Assembly: GCA_023379825.1 (NCBI GenBank)
Contig: JAMCPQ010000049.1
Coordinates: forward strand, 1-37,451
Length of the DNA stretch: 37,451 nucleotides
Origin: Thermoplasmatota archaeon
GTDB lineage: Archaea; Thermoplasmatota; Thermoplasmata; Thermoplasmatales; Thermoplasmataceae
Direction of reading: 5' to 3'
The notes under the pieces were generated by a model, which made no database searches, was not told the DNA's origin, and was given only the letters and a program-made list of their open reading frames with translations. Positions within the stretch are counted from its first letter, which is position 1, and each line of letters opens with the position of its first letter. This document shows positions 29,659 to 37,451 of this stretch, one piece after another. A program made the translations under genes and the position numbers.

Positions 29659-31174
29659 ACTGCTGCAGATAGTAGTATGATCCTGTTCCCTTTCCGCTTA
29701 TTCCGCTCAGCTTCCATCCAACGAAGGGTTGTGAACCAACCACGGCTCCTGTGCTTGCCCCTCTTGTCCTGTTCGCGTATATGACTCCTGCCTCTACGTT
29801 GTCAAAGTAATACTCCATCTCTTTCTGGCTGTTTGTGAATATTCCTCCCGTGAGACCGTATTCTGATCTGTTTATGTGTTCCACAGCTTCTTCCACGCTG
29901 TTTACTTTGAGCACTGCAAGAACGGGGAGGAACAGTTCCTCTCTCACCACATGGGAATCAGGCTTTGCATCGGCAATGAGTGTTGCCTCAACATAGAATC
30001 CCGGCTGATCCAGTGCTTTTCCACCAGCAACGATTTTTCCAGCTTCTGCAAATTTAGGGGCTAGGCTTTTGAACTTTTCAAACGCTTCCCTGTTTACAAC
30101 TGGGTTGAGAAAAGCCTCCCTCTTCCTCGGGTCTTCCGGCTTCAGATTTTTTACCTTTTCTGTCAGCTTCTTCACGAACTCATCATAGACATCCCTGTGA
30201 ACATATGCCAGTGAGGTAGCACTGCACTTTTGCCCTGAATATCCATATGCGCCACGGAAAACACCCTCTACTGCGTCATCAAGCCTGCAGTTGTTCGAAA
30301 CGATAACCGCATCCTTTCCGCCCATTTCGGTGATCACTGGCTTAGGCCTCTTCGACTGCGCATTCCTGTAAATTCCCATTCCAACCTCTCTGGAACCTGT
30401 GAAGACAACTCCTCCTATGTCATCGTGCTCTGTTATCATTTTCCCTACAACAGAGCCCTTTCCTGCAACAAATGCAAGAGCCTCCTTAGGAACACCTGCA
30501 TCATATAGCATCTTCACGGTGAGATAGGTACTGATTGGAATATCTCCGGATGCCTTCAGGATAACTCCATTTCCTGTAACAAGCGGACCGGCGGTCATTC
30601 CTACAGTTATGGCAAAGAAATTGAAAGGTGGTATCACTGCAAAGACACCATAGGGCTTCATAACACTGAAGCTCTCCTCATTGTCATAACCCTTTCCTGT
30701 CAGTCTCTCATATCCATTGTTCTGTATGAGGTCAAGGGCATAGTATCTGAGAAAATCTATTCCCTCATCCACATCTGCCATTGCTTCAGTCCTGTTTTTC
30801 CCATTTTCATATGCAAGCAGCGCTGATATGAGGAACTTCTTTTCACTGAGAAGATCAGCCGCCTTGAGCATTATGGATGCTCTTCTCCTGTAGCCATAAT
30901 GGTACCATTTCCTGTAATTTGCCTTCAACATAGAAATGGCCTTACCGACACTTTCAGCTGATGCAGCCTGAAATGTGCCTATTTCCTTTCCATCAATTGG
31001 AGAAATATCCTTCAGCTTCTCATTTTCCATTACCTCATTGCCGATAATGTTGGGATATTCCTTATGCAGAAAGGACTCTGCTTCTTTGAGTGCCTTCTCA
31101 TAAAGATCATGAAATTCCTTCTCTTTTCCTGCCTTTGTCATTCTGACGTATGTCAGTTCATTTTCGAAGGTCAT
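29612..31174 (-). CDS. 1-pyrroline-5-carboxylate dehydrogenase
   Basis: A 520-residue ALDH of the P5CDH class. Catalytic Glu lies in PVITEMGGKDAVIV and the nucleophile Cys in GAYGYSGQKCSATS. The C-terminal region IYANRTRGASTGAVVGSQPFVGWKLSGISGKGTGSYYYLQQFMREQS is diagnostic for P5C dehydrogenase. It oxidises glutamate-5-semialdehyde to glutamate with NAD+, the second step of proline (or ornithine) catabolism. No proline dehydrogenase gene is adjacent. A TATA-like attttatct centred 27 bp before the ATG gives it a leaderless promoter of its own, 29 bp after an SDR gene on the same strand. Confidence 0.93.
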   Translation of the reverse strand: MTFENELTYVRMTKAGKEKEFHDLYEKALKEAESFLHKEYPNIIGNEVMENEKLKDISPIDGKEIGTFQAASAESVGKAISMLKANYRKWYHYGYRRRASIMLKAADLLSEKKFLISALLAYENGKNRTEAMADVDEGIDFLRYYALDLIQNNGYERLTGKGYDNEESFSVMKPYGVFAVIPPFNFFAITVGMTAGPLVTGNGVILKASGDIPISTYLTVKMLYDAGVPKEALAFVAGKGSVVGKMITEHDDIGGVVFTGSREVGMGIYRNAQSKRPKPVITEMGGKDAVIVSNNCRLDDAVEGVFRGAYGYSGQKCSATSLAYVHRDVYDEFVKKLTEKVKNLKPEDPRKREAFLNPVVNREAFEKFKSLAPKFAEAGKIVAGGKALDQPGFYVEATLIADAKPDSHVVREELFLPVLAVLKVNSVEEAVEHINRSEYGLTGGIFTNSQKEMEYYFDNVEAGVIYANRTRGASTGAVVGSQPFVGWKLSGISGKGTGSYYYLQQFMREQSQTIAHSDIS

Positions 31175-31203
31175 GATTCTTTATGGAAGGATCATAGATA
31201 AAA

Positions 31204-31938
31204 TTACTTGGTAAGTGTATTTAAACCCCTGTCAACGTTAATGCACTGACCGTTTATACCCAGGGACATTTCGCTTGCAAGGAACGCATTTACCATTGCA
31301 ACCTCTATGGGTTCAAGACTTGTGCTCTCAGAGAATTTTGTGAAGTTAAACGGAAAGACCTTGTAGTAAGTGTCCTCCTTCCCCACTGATCCTGGAAGCA
31401 CCCCGTTTACCCTAATATTGTATTTCCTGAGTGTTTCGGCTGTTTTCCTGACAAGCTCCGGTACCGCGGCCTTTGAGATATTGTATGAGAGGTCATTGCC
31501 TGGCATAATATGTGGTGATGCCCCCACAATGACAAAGGAGCCTCCATTCTTCTTCATAGGTTCAGAAAACGACTCAATGATTCGAAGATGGCTCAGAAGA
31601 TTTGTCTGGAGCATAGACATGAAGAAGGAGTCATCAGGGAATTCCTTTCCGGAGCTTTCCCACTTTCCAACATTTGATATCACGGTGTCTATCTGACCAT
31701 AGTGTTTCAGTATGGCATCCCTGACAGCACTGATCTGATCAGGTTTTGAAAGGTCCGCCTTGAAAGCTTTGATCGTCGAGGATTCAACAAGGCCAAACAT
31801 ACTGCCGGATCTTGATACTATTGCAACCTTAGCGCCGAAATTGATCATCATCCTCACACTTGCCATGCCCTGTCCGGGGCCCACCCCAAGAACAACAGCA
31901 ACCTTTCCTGCCAGTGAATCTCTTATTATGTCAACCAT
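31204..31938 (-). CDS. Atypical SDR-family oxidoreductase
   Basis: A 244-residue short-chain dehydrogenase. The dinucleotide motif is GVGPGQGMAS in place of the usual TGxxxGxG, and NNAG is replaced by SNVG. The catalytic pair is retained as SYNISKAAV, with VNGVLPGSV and INGQCINVDRG at the C-terminus typical of the fold. The substrate is unknown, and the altered cofactor loop could change cofactor preference. It lies upstream of P5C dehydrogenase on the same strand and is divergent from the pirin gene with 113 bp between. Confidence 0.8.
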   Translation of the reverse strand: MVDIIRDSLAGKVAVVLGVGPGQGMASVRMMINFGAKVAIVSRSGSMFGLVESSTIKAFKADLSKPDQISAVRDAILKHYGQIDTVISNVGKWESSGKEFPDDSFFMSMLQTNLLSHLRIIESFSEPMKKNGGSFVIVGASPHIMPGNDLSYNISKAAVPELVRKTAETLRKYNIRVNGVLPGSVGKEDTYYKVFPFNFTKFSESTSLEPIEVAMVNAFLASEMSLGINGQCINVDRGLNTLTK

Positions 31939-32051
31939 ATTCCATAATCCCTAACATGCTATTAAGTTAAACCCGGCACCCTTCGTGATTATAGTTCTTA
32001 AAGTTTTGCAAACATATTTGTGTATTGAAGTAATATACAACTGGTGGTCTT

Positions 32052-32978
32052 ATGTCAGATAGTATTAAATTAAAGGAGGTACAGGCAGTTTTCAGAGGCA
32101 CTGAAACCATGGATGGAGCCGGGGTAAGGCTTCGAAGAATTTTTGGCGGATATTCCACCGCATCAATAACAGATCCTTTCCTTCTTCTGGATCATTTCGG
32201 TTCCAACAAAAAGGAGGAATATATCCGGGGATTTCCATGGCACCCTCACAGGGGTATTGAAACCATCACATATCTTCTTGACGGGAAAGTTGAACATGAG
32301 GACAGTGAGGGAAACAGGGGAACCATATATCCGAATGATCTTCAGTGGATGTCCTCCGGAAGCGGTATATACCACCAGGAGATGCCAAAACCCATAGACA
32401 TGGCAGATCCAAGAGAGGCAATCCTTTCCACAGGGATGCCAGATTCTTCAGTGGGTTTACAGCTCTGGCTTAATATACCTGCTCAGAAGAAGATGAATAA
32501 ACCAGCTTACAGAGACATTAAGGGCCGGACTGTGGGATCAATAGACAATGGAGAAGGTGCCAGGATCAAGCTGATTGCAGGCAGATACGGCAAAGAGGAG
32601 TCGGAGTTCAAGGGAGATCCAGGGATTGATCCTCATTATATGGACATAATACTGGAGCCGAAATCTGAGTTCAGCTACACCGTCCCAGTAGGATACAATT
32701 CTCTTCTTTACCTGATGACAGGGTCAGTGACTGTTATTCCTCAGAAAACAAATTTCACAATGGGAGAGGCCATAGTTTTCGGAATGGATGGAAACACCGT
32801 GAAACTTGTGTCAGGTGAATCAGGGGCCAGATTTATATTCCTTGCAGGCAGACCTTTAAGGGAACCTGTTCACTGGTATGGGCCCATAGTAATGAATTCG
32901 CAGGAACAGTTAAACGAGGCATTCAGAGACCTGCAGAACGGGACATTCATCAGGGACAGGGAGCCCCTATTTCTATGA
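32052..32978 (+). CDS. Pirin-family cupin protein
   Basis: A 308-residue bicupin of the pirin family. FPWHPHRGIETITYLLDGKVEHEDSEGNRG and SSGSGIYHQEM supply the metal ligands His64, His66, His108 and Glu110. The second cupin domain (about 190-290) is degenerate, as in other pirins. Pirins bind Fe and some act as quercetinases or as redox-sensitive regulators; the role here is not known. GGTGGT lies a few bases before the ATG, with a TATA-like gtaatatac further upstream. The convergent small membrane protein gene ends six bases after its stop. Confidence 0.9.
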   Translation: MSDSIKLKEVQAVFRGTETMDGAGVRLRRIFGGYSTASITDPFLLLDHFGSNKKEEYIRGFPWHPHRGIETITYLLDGKVEHEDSEGNRGTIYPNDLQWMSSGSGIYHQEMPKPIDMADPREAILSTGMPDSSVGLQLWLNIPAQKKMNKPAYRDIKGRTVGSIDNGEGARIKLIAGRYGKEESEFKGDPGIDPHYMDIILEPKSEFSYTVPVGYNSLLYLMTGSVTVIPQKTNFTMGEAIVFGMDGNTVKLVSGESGARFIFLAGRPLREPVHWYGPIVMNSQEQLNEAFRDLQNGTFIRDREPLFL

Positions 32979-32983
32979 CGCAA

Positions 32984-33382
32984 TCAGACAGGGTTATTGG
33001 GCAGGGAGGCCCTTACTCTGTTCTTCTTCCATGATGCTGCCATAAGCCCTCCCAGAAAGCATAGCACGAAGCCGATGGTGAATCCGCCCTCTGTGCCTAT
33101 CCAGCTAAGCAGGGAAAAAACCACAATTATGACACCAAATATTCTGGTCCATCTGGTTCCGAACATCACTATGATGCTTGAGGCGGTCAGAACCGATCCC
33201 CAGACTGCTCCCAGAAAAAGGGCAATGTGCTCTGCGGAGGTTATTCCTGTAAGGGTACCGGATATGATTATGCTTCTCACACCAACATATAGTATGAGAA
33301 GGCTACCCAGAAGTGAAACTATTCCGGAATCTATAGGAGAATCTTTAAAACTGAACCTTGACACAGAGGGTAATTTCCTCAA
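32984..33382 (-). CDS. Small membrane protein, about four helices
   Basis: A 132-residue protein with around four hydrophobic segments (IVSLLGSLLILYVGV, IALFLGAVWGSVLTASSIIVMF, IFGVIIVVFSLLSWIG and FTIGFVLCFLGGLMAA) and a basic C-terminal tail (WKKNRVRASLPNNP). There is no signal peptide and no catalytic motif; I do not recognise the family. It lies downstream of the archaellin gene on the same strand, but a strong hairpin separates them, so co-expression is doubtful. Confidence 0.65.
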   Translation of the reverse strand: MRKLPSVSRFSFKDSPIDSGIVSLLGSLLILYVGVRSIIISGTLTGITSAEHIALFLGAVWGSVLTASSIIVMFGTRWTRIFGVIIVVFSLLSWIGTEGGFTIGFVLCFLGGLMAASWKKNRVRASLPNNPV

Positions 33383-33428
33383 ATTAATTAATGTTCTCCG
33401 TTTATCTGATAGGATAAAAGGTGAGGTT

Positions 33429-33451
33429 TGGCCCCGCCATCACCGGGGCCA
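33429..33451 (-). terminator. GC-rich hairpin after the archaellin gene
   Basis: TGGCCCCG - 7 nt - CGGGGCCA is a perfect 8-bp stem, starting nine bases past the archaellin stop on the minus strand. It is by far the most GC-rich element in any spacer here. It probably stabilises or ends the archaellin transcript; no long T-run follows (aaacctcacctttta). Confidence 0.6.
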
Positions 33452-33459
33452 TGAGGTGT

Positions 33460-34185
33460 CTAGTTCTGCAGCGTGACAACACTTGAGGTGAAGGCGATCG
33501 GTGCCGTGAAGTCTATCTGTGAAGTAGCTCCGACTTCAGGGGTGATCTGCCCTGACACCTGCATGTTCTGGGTTATATTGCTACCGAAGGTGTTGGTAAC
33601 ATTGAGGACTATTGCAGCCTCGTCACCGGCCGATATGACCGGGTATTTTGCTGTCAGTGAAGATGTGGGGTCAATCAGAGAAAGAACACCGAAGTTCGTC
33701 GGGTTGTTCTTCTTTGCGCTCATGTTTGCAAATACAGGGTCACTGAACAGGTTCTTTGTACCTGTTTTGGAAAGGTTGCTGAACAGTGAGCTGTTGTAAA
33801 CCAGCAGTGCAGTTGCACCATTTATGGAAAGAGTAAGACTGGTGTTAGCCAGGTCAATGGCGTTTCCTCCGGCATTATCCTGCAGCATTATTGCCACATA
33901 TTCCACTCCCCCGCTCTCAGGTGGATTTCCAAGATCAAATCCGTAAATGGAGTTTATGATAAGTCCTGTGGATACCTGGTTCGTTGTGGTTGTTCCAGTC
34001 GCATCGGCCCTCTGCTGCAGTATTCCGGCCGTATGTATGAGAACAGATGCAGCCACTGCTGCTACAAGTACCAGTGCAATGAAAATGATCAGGACACCTA
34101 TTCCGCTCTCGGCTTTCTCATCCTCATTGAACTTGAACTGCCTGCTGATATTCTTGAACAGATACCTCAAACCTTTCATCATCAT
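33460..34185 (-). CDS. arlB: Archaellin (archaeal flagellin)
   Basis: A 241-residue major filament protein from the ATG at 34185. It has a class III (prepilin-like) signal: a basic leader ending NEDEKAE, then [34 protein letters not shown], the conserved archaellin core helix. The peptidase ArlK/FlaK would cut near KAE/SGIG. The rest is a beta-rich outer domain with at least six N-x-S/T sequons (NTS, NSS, NLS, NMS, NVT, NIT), indicating N-glycosylation. AAGGTG lies nine bases before the ATG; the track's GTG start is part of that ribosome site and is rejected. No other arl genes are in the window. Confidence 0.93.
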   Translation of the reverse strand: MMMKGLRYLFKNISRQFKFNEDEKAESGIGVLIIFIALVLVAAVAASVLIHTAGILQQRADATGTTTTNQVSTGLIINSIYGFDLGNPPESGGVEYVAIMLQDNAGGNAIDLANTSLTLSINGATALLVYNSSLFSNLSKTGTKNLFSDPVFANMSAKKNNPTNFGVLSLIDPTSSLTAKYPVISAGDEAAIVLNVTNTFGSNITQNMQVSGQITPEVGATSQIDFTAPIAFTSSVVTLQN

Positions 34186-34240
34186 GATAGTTAACACCTT
34201 ATGCAGTTCTGTAACTGTTTATGTATATCACTATGTCTGT

Positions 34241-34248
34241 ATATAAAA
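34241..34248 (-). promoter_or_regulatory. TATA box of the archaellin gene
   Basis: Minus-strand ttttatat lies in aaggtttttatatacag. Transcription starting about 25 bp downstream gives a leader of roughly 30 nt carrying the AAGGTG ribosome site. This fits a highly expressed, leadered gene. Confidence 0.55.
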
Positions 34249-34404
34249 ACCTTAACGCTGGGAACGAATTAATTTCGCATTTCGCAGCACAGTCATGGTT
34301 TGCTCTACATACATAACTAAAGGCTTCCGGTATGCATCATTTAATATGGTATTTCCAGCAAAAAAAGGATATGTTCCAGGTAAGGTATTGAACTTCTGAT
34401 GTGA

Positions 34405-35271
34405 ATGCTAAGCACAGATGACAAGAGATTCATAGTGAAAAGTGTGGAGAATGGTTACAAGATAAGCGACCTGGCAAGGATGTTCAACGTAACGCCAAGA
34501 CGGGTACAGCAGATACTGAAGGAGGACACATCCGATCAGTCAATGAGGCGCAAGACGGTGAATCTGTCCAGGGAGGAGATGGAGAACATAGAAAATCTGT
34601 GGACAAACTACAAGATCGGTTCCAGGACCATATACTACCTGATGAAGAACCAGGGAAAACAGGTCTCCTATTACCAGATTTACAATTTCATGAGAAACAG
34701 GAACATGATAAAGAGCAAGGACTCCAGGATAAGAGGAGAAACAGAGCAGCAGATAGAATCTCCCCTTTCAACAGTTTATATGGACTATCACCAGACAAGC
34801 ACTGAGTCACCATATGCAGTTGTCTGTGTTGATATGAGCACAAAGAAAATCCTCTCTATAGTGGAATCCAGGAAAATCACAAAGGAAGTAATGGAGCAGG
34901 TTGCTGATAATGTGTTCAAGTTCTCCACGGAGAAGGGCCTGTCAGTCAAGAAACTGTATCTGAGAAACGGAATTCTGAGCATACTTTATGGTGCAACAGA
35001 TCTGAAATACCATATGAAAAGGAAGGGTTTCGACGAGGTAGAGCAGGACAAGCATGGAAACAGGGTTCACCTTGCCCTATCAAGACTGTGGCAGAACTAT
35101 GACAGGTTCAGATGGAACACAGACAGCCCCGAGAAGTTCATGTACTGGTATAACCAGAGGCCGATAATAAACAGAAAGGAGAATCGAGTTACAACGCCAA
35201 ATGAGTTGATGGATGAGATGATAAATACAACCAACACAGTCATATCTCACGGTTCAGGAATATTCAGCTGA
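34405..35271 (+). CDS. Integrase-fold protein lacking DDE catalytic acids
   Basis: A 288-residue protein. Residues about 5-40 are a helix-turn-helix (YKISDLARMFNVTPRRVQQILKE), with a second helical DNA-binding region to about 100. Residues 120-270 follow the rve integrase core: STVYMDYHQTS (first acid Asp127), YAVVCVDMSTKKILSIV, LYLRNGILS where a xSDNG motif is expected, GNRVHLALSRLWQNY where NxRVExFxxxLK is expected, and the end YNQRPIINRKENRVTTPNELM. Spacing is exactly D-60-x-35-x, but the second and third positions are Arg187 and His222. It therefore looks catalytically dead. No terminal inverted repeats were found. It is likely a domesticated transposase acting as a DNA-binding protein, next to the archaellin gene. 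Confidence 0.75.
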   Translation: MLSTDDKRFIVKSVENGYKISDLARMFNVTPRRVQQILKEDTSDQSMRRKTVNLSREEMENIENLWTNYKIGSRTIYYLMKNQGKQVSYYQIYNFMRNRNMIKSKDSRIRGETEQQIESPLSTVYMDYHQTSTESPYAVVCVDMSTKKILSIVESRKITKEVMEQVADNVFKFSTEKGLSVKKLYLRNGILSILYGATDLKYHMKRKGFDEVEQDKHGNRVHLALSRLWQNYDRFRWNTDSPEKFMYWYNQRPIINRKENRVTTPNELMDEMINTTNTVISHGSGIFS

Positions 35272-35413
35272 TCCTTTAAGAGAAGACATCTGAAGGCATT
35301 CACATACCCAAATTCTTCTTTTTTCCAGGTTTCAGATTGGAAAGCAGCTCTGATTTTCAGCACTGTCTTTAATGGCTTTCCCTTATAGACGATGGTTTTG
35401 CCGGGAGTATCAT

Positions 35414-36595
35414 TCATGAGGTATGAACCAGTCCGGTTTTCCAGTATCTCACCACCAGGACTGCAGTAAAACAGGCGGAAATAACTCCCAGGATTATGAA
35501 ATCTATGTGAAAACCAATGGTCGAACTTATGTATCCAAATATGACCGGGACTATCATGAACAGGATGTTATTGTAAGCCATGAAATAGGAATTTGCAGCA
35601 TTCCTTTCCGATACATCTGTTCCCCTTGCAATGATCATGGTGGTAACGGGGAAGATGCTTCCATGAGGTATACCAAGAAGAACCATAATAACCAGGAACA
35701 GCACAAAACTTGGCATAAACGGAACCAGTATCAGGGAAAGTGCAGTCAGAACAGCAGAAATGACAAGTGGTGGAAAGAGGTTTCCAAGTGGCCTGATTGC
35801 TATAGTAAGACGTGTCAGGAAAGAGGAGGAAAAGAATACTATGAATGCTGAATATGCCAGACCACTGGAAATCCCGTAGTTCTGCTGTGCATAGATTACA
35901 AGAAAAGCCGTTATTGCAGCAAAGGGGATGTTATAGATACTTATGGAAATAAGGGCTGAATGTAGCGATTTATTTTTCAGTGTACCTCGTCCGCCAAGTT
36001 CCCCACCTCCTGACGGGAACCTCACAAAAGGGGCCACAGCGGTGGCAAGAAGTGACAGAGGGAGAAAAGCAATGAAAAGAAGCCTGTAGCCAATAACTGG
36101 AAGGAGATAGGTTTCAATGGAAGGACCGATAACAAGGCTTAGGCTGAGGCTCACAGAATATATTGCGAGAAGCCTCATCTGGGCCCTGTGGTCCCCCTGT
36201 ATGGAGGCGGATGTAATAAGATTTGGAAAGACGATTCCAAATGCAACGCCAGAGAATGCTGCTATTGCCCATATTGTATAGCCACCGGAAAGTGACAGAA
36301 AGATGAGGGCTGCATCCATCCCTATGACAGAGAGCACAAATGCCCTTCTTCTGGCAACACTCCTTAACCTGGGGTTCACCAGTGATGTTGAAATGAAGGT
36401 GGTAGCATAGGTCAAGGCAGTTATCTCTCCAACTGAAACGTTAGAGAAATGGAAGAAAAGTTTTGAAAAAGTAGGGATAGTTGTTACGATCATATTATTC
36501 GTGGATCTCAGGGTGATAGTTATTGCCACTATGGTAAGGACTGAGAATATGAATGAAAACCGACGGGAAAAGACATCACTTTGTTCTGAGTTCAT
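35414..36595 (-). CDS. MFS transporter
   Basis: A 393-residue carrier with about 12 hydrophobic segments and a central loop FPSGGGELGGRGTLKNK. The loop after the second helix (NPRLRSVARRRAFVLS) is basic but lacks a canonical motif A. The general pattern suggests an efflux-type MFS; the substrate is unknown. The minus-strand aattatttttaagg about 40-55 bp upstream may be its promoter. It lies downstream of the esterase on the same strand with 109 bp between. The 142-bp gap to the integrase-like gene holds only a T-rich stretch (ttcttcttttttcc), a possible terminator for the plus strand. Confidence 0.8.
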   Translation of the reverse strand: MNSEQSDVFSRRFSFIFSVLTIVAITITLRSTNNMIVTTIPTFSKLFFHFSNVSVGEITALTYATTFISTSLVNPRLRSVARRRAFVLSVIGMDAALIFLSLSGGYTIWAIAAFSGVAFGIVFPNLITSASIQGDHRAQMRLLAIYSVSLSLSLVIGPSIETYLLPVIGYRLLFIAFLPLSLLATAVAPFVRFPSGGGELGGRGTLKNKSLHSALISISIYNIPFAAITAFLVIYAQQNYGISSGLAYSAFIVFFSSSFLTRLTIAIRPLGNLFPPLVISAVLTALSLILVPFMPSFVLFLVIMVLLGIPHGSIFPVTTMIIARGTDVSERNAANSYFMAYNNILFMIVPVIFGYISSTIGFHIDFIILGVISACFTAVLVVRYWKTGLVHTS

Positions 36596-36704
36596 CCTAG
36601 GTCCTGTGCTTTCAGATAATCACTGCAACCCTTAAAAATAATTTTAAAATTAAGACAGGAAATTGAAAATACATTGTATCAACGGTTTCCCTTCCCGTGT
36701 CAAT

Positions 36705-37451
36705 TCATGCTGTTGAGAGACCTCTGACCAGAAGAGGGATCGAATCCTCATACAGGTATTCTATACCAAAATGTCCCTCATCGTATACCATCAACCGGTT
36801 CTGAATTCCCAGTTTATCCATGGATCTGCTCAACGCTCTTATACCGATATTTATGGAAAATTCATCCCTGGACCCGCATTGAAGAATAATTGTCTTTCCC
36901 TTCAGAGATTCTGCATACTCCAGGACATTTCTCACCGGGTCCAGTTTTTTCCATTTTTCCCATATTTCATCACGTATCAGTCCTGTATCGGGTTCAAAAG
37001 GAAGATCGATGTTCATGTCATTTCCGGGCTTTGGGGAATAAAAGGCGGACATCGCTATGATGTTCATAGCATCCATCTCTTTATGGGTATGTGTAGGTCT
37101 CGTTCTGAACTCCTTAAGGAAAGATGAAATTCCGTACTTCGAAACCATTTCGATTGCAGAAGGGAAATCCCTGAGGTAGCAATATTCGAAGGCAGAGTCC
37201 CCTGAAACATCAATGAACCCATCAAATATATCCGGGTTTCTGGCTACAAGGGAATACGAGCCGAATCCCCCTGAGGATTTGCCAAACAGTCCGATTTTTC
37301 TTTTTCCGTATTGCTCCCTGATTTTCTCCACCACCTCTGTTGCAATAAAGTTCTCGTAATTACCCACGGCGGAGGAATTGAGGTACTGATTTCCTCCAAA
37401 AGAGGTCATGGTGTCCGGTAGAACTACAGAGAATGAACAATCAGGATTCTT
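36705..37451 (-). CDS. Alpha/beta-hydrolase (esterase D-like), N-terminus cut
   Basis: The frame continues past the track's ATG at 37409 to the window edge, with KNPDCSFSVVLPDTMTSFGGNQ, so the gene starts outside. It has 248 visible residues. The nucleophile elbow is GLFGKSSGGFGS (Ser in GxSxG), an acid lies in QCGSRDEF, and the catalytic His in YDEGHFG. VVLPDTMTSFGGNQYLNSSAVGNYENFIATEVVEKIREQY matches the putative-esterase family (esterase D, S-formylglutathione hydrolase, mycolyltransferase fold). It would cleave a small ester; the substrate is unknown. It is soluble in the visible part; a signal peptide cannot be judged. Confidence 0.8.
   Translation of the reverse strand, partial: KNPDCSFSVVLPDTMTSFGGNQYLNSSAVGNYENFIATEVVEKIREQYGKRKIGLFGKSSGGFGSYSLVARNPDIFDGFIDVSGDSAFEYCYLRDFPSAIEMVSKYGISSFLKEFRTRPTHTHKEMDAMNIIAMSAFYSPKPGNDMNIDLPFEPDTGLIRDEIWEKWKKLDPVRNVLEYAESLKGKTIILQCGSRDEFSINIGIRALSRSMDKLGIQNRLMVYDEGHFGIEYLYEDSIPLLVRGLSTA

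Noticed and set aside
34258-34290. Tandem TTTCGCA repeat near the archaellin/integrase spacer
   Set aside because: Only two 7-bp copies. Too short to claim a terminal repeat or regulatory site.
34300-35413. Intact insertion sequence around the integrase-like gene
   Set aside because: No matching terminal inverted repeats or target duplications were seen in the flanks, and the protein lacks catalytic residues.
35423-35851. 142-residue plus-strand ORF
   Set aside because: Antisense of the MFS gene at 35414-36595, rich in His, Gln, Lys and Asn as expected from reversed membrane-helix codons.
1-37451. CRISPR array, rRNA genes, prophage or replication origin
   Set aside because: No regularly spaced direct repeats, rRNA motifs, phage structural genes or Orc1/Cdc6 genes were seen.

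Overview
The window is archaeal chromosomal DNA, most likely from an acidophilic member of the Thermoplasmatales (Thermoplasma, Picrophilus, Ferroplasma or Cuniculiplasma type). The archaeal assignment rests on two TFB genes, Gar1, a Pcc1-like KEOPS subunit, the cluster L7Ae-S28e-L24e-Ndk-aIF5B, an archaellin and TATA boxes placed for leaderless transcripts. The order-level assignment is inference: KDG-aldolase type sugar metabolism, a CYP119/CYP231-like P450 and many MFS carriers are typical of that group. No taxonomic search was possible.

Layout. 1-5 kb: an aldo/keto reductase cut by the window edge, a winged-helix regulator divergent from an MFS exporter, a second MFS carrier and an OsmC-like protein. 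5-7.3 kb: homoserine kinase overlapping a cystathionine gamma-synthase-like enzyme, then a 28-residue zinc-knuckle microprotein missing from the ORF track. 7.5-11 kb: an information-processing block, with TFB-1 plus the GMP synthase glutaminase subunit on one strand, Gar1 plus TFB-2 on the other, a 463-bp repeat-rich region between them, then Pcc1 and tRNA-Leu(CAA). 11-16.6 kb: AlsS-like TPP enzyme, aldehyde dehydrogenase and cytochrome P450, with a divergent MFS carrier. 16.7-18.7 kb: three proteins I do not recognise.

18.7-21.5 kb is the most interesting part. An ArsB-type permease is divergent from a three-gene unit DsrE-like / FmdE-like / ArsR. Two near-identical operator-like sites (14 of 16 bases) lie in the shared intergenic region, one overlapping the dsrE start codon. 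I read it as an arsenic-responsive locus with two thiol- or metal-type accessory proteins of unknown role. 21.5-23.5 kb holds a glucose-dehydrogenase-like SDR divergent from a 2-keto-3-deoxygluconate aldolase, two steps of an Entner-Doudoroff route. 23.5-26.5 kb is the conserved ribosomal/aIF5B operon. 26.5-29.7 kb has a CaCA-type exchanger, SpeD, a winged-helix regulator and LipB. 29.6-33.4 kb has P5C dehydrogenase, an atypical SDR, a pirin and a small membrane protein. 33.4-37.4 kb has a solitary archaellin ending in a strong hairpin, an integrase-fold protein that has lost two of its three catalytic acids, an MFS carrier and a partial esterase.

Most genes are single or in pairs with their own TATA box. 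Leaderless genes and genes with GGTG-type Shine-Dalgarno sites both occur, and TTG or GTG starts are frequent. No CRISPR array, intact insertion sequence or rRNA was seen.
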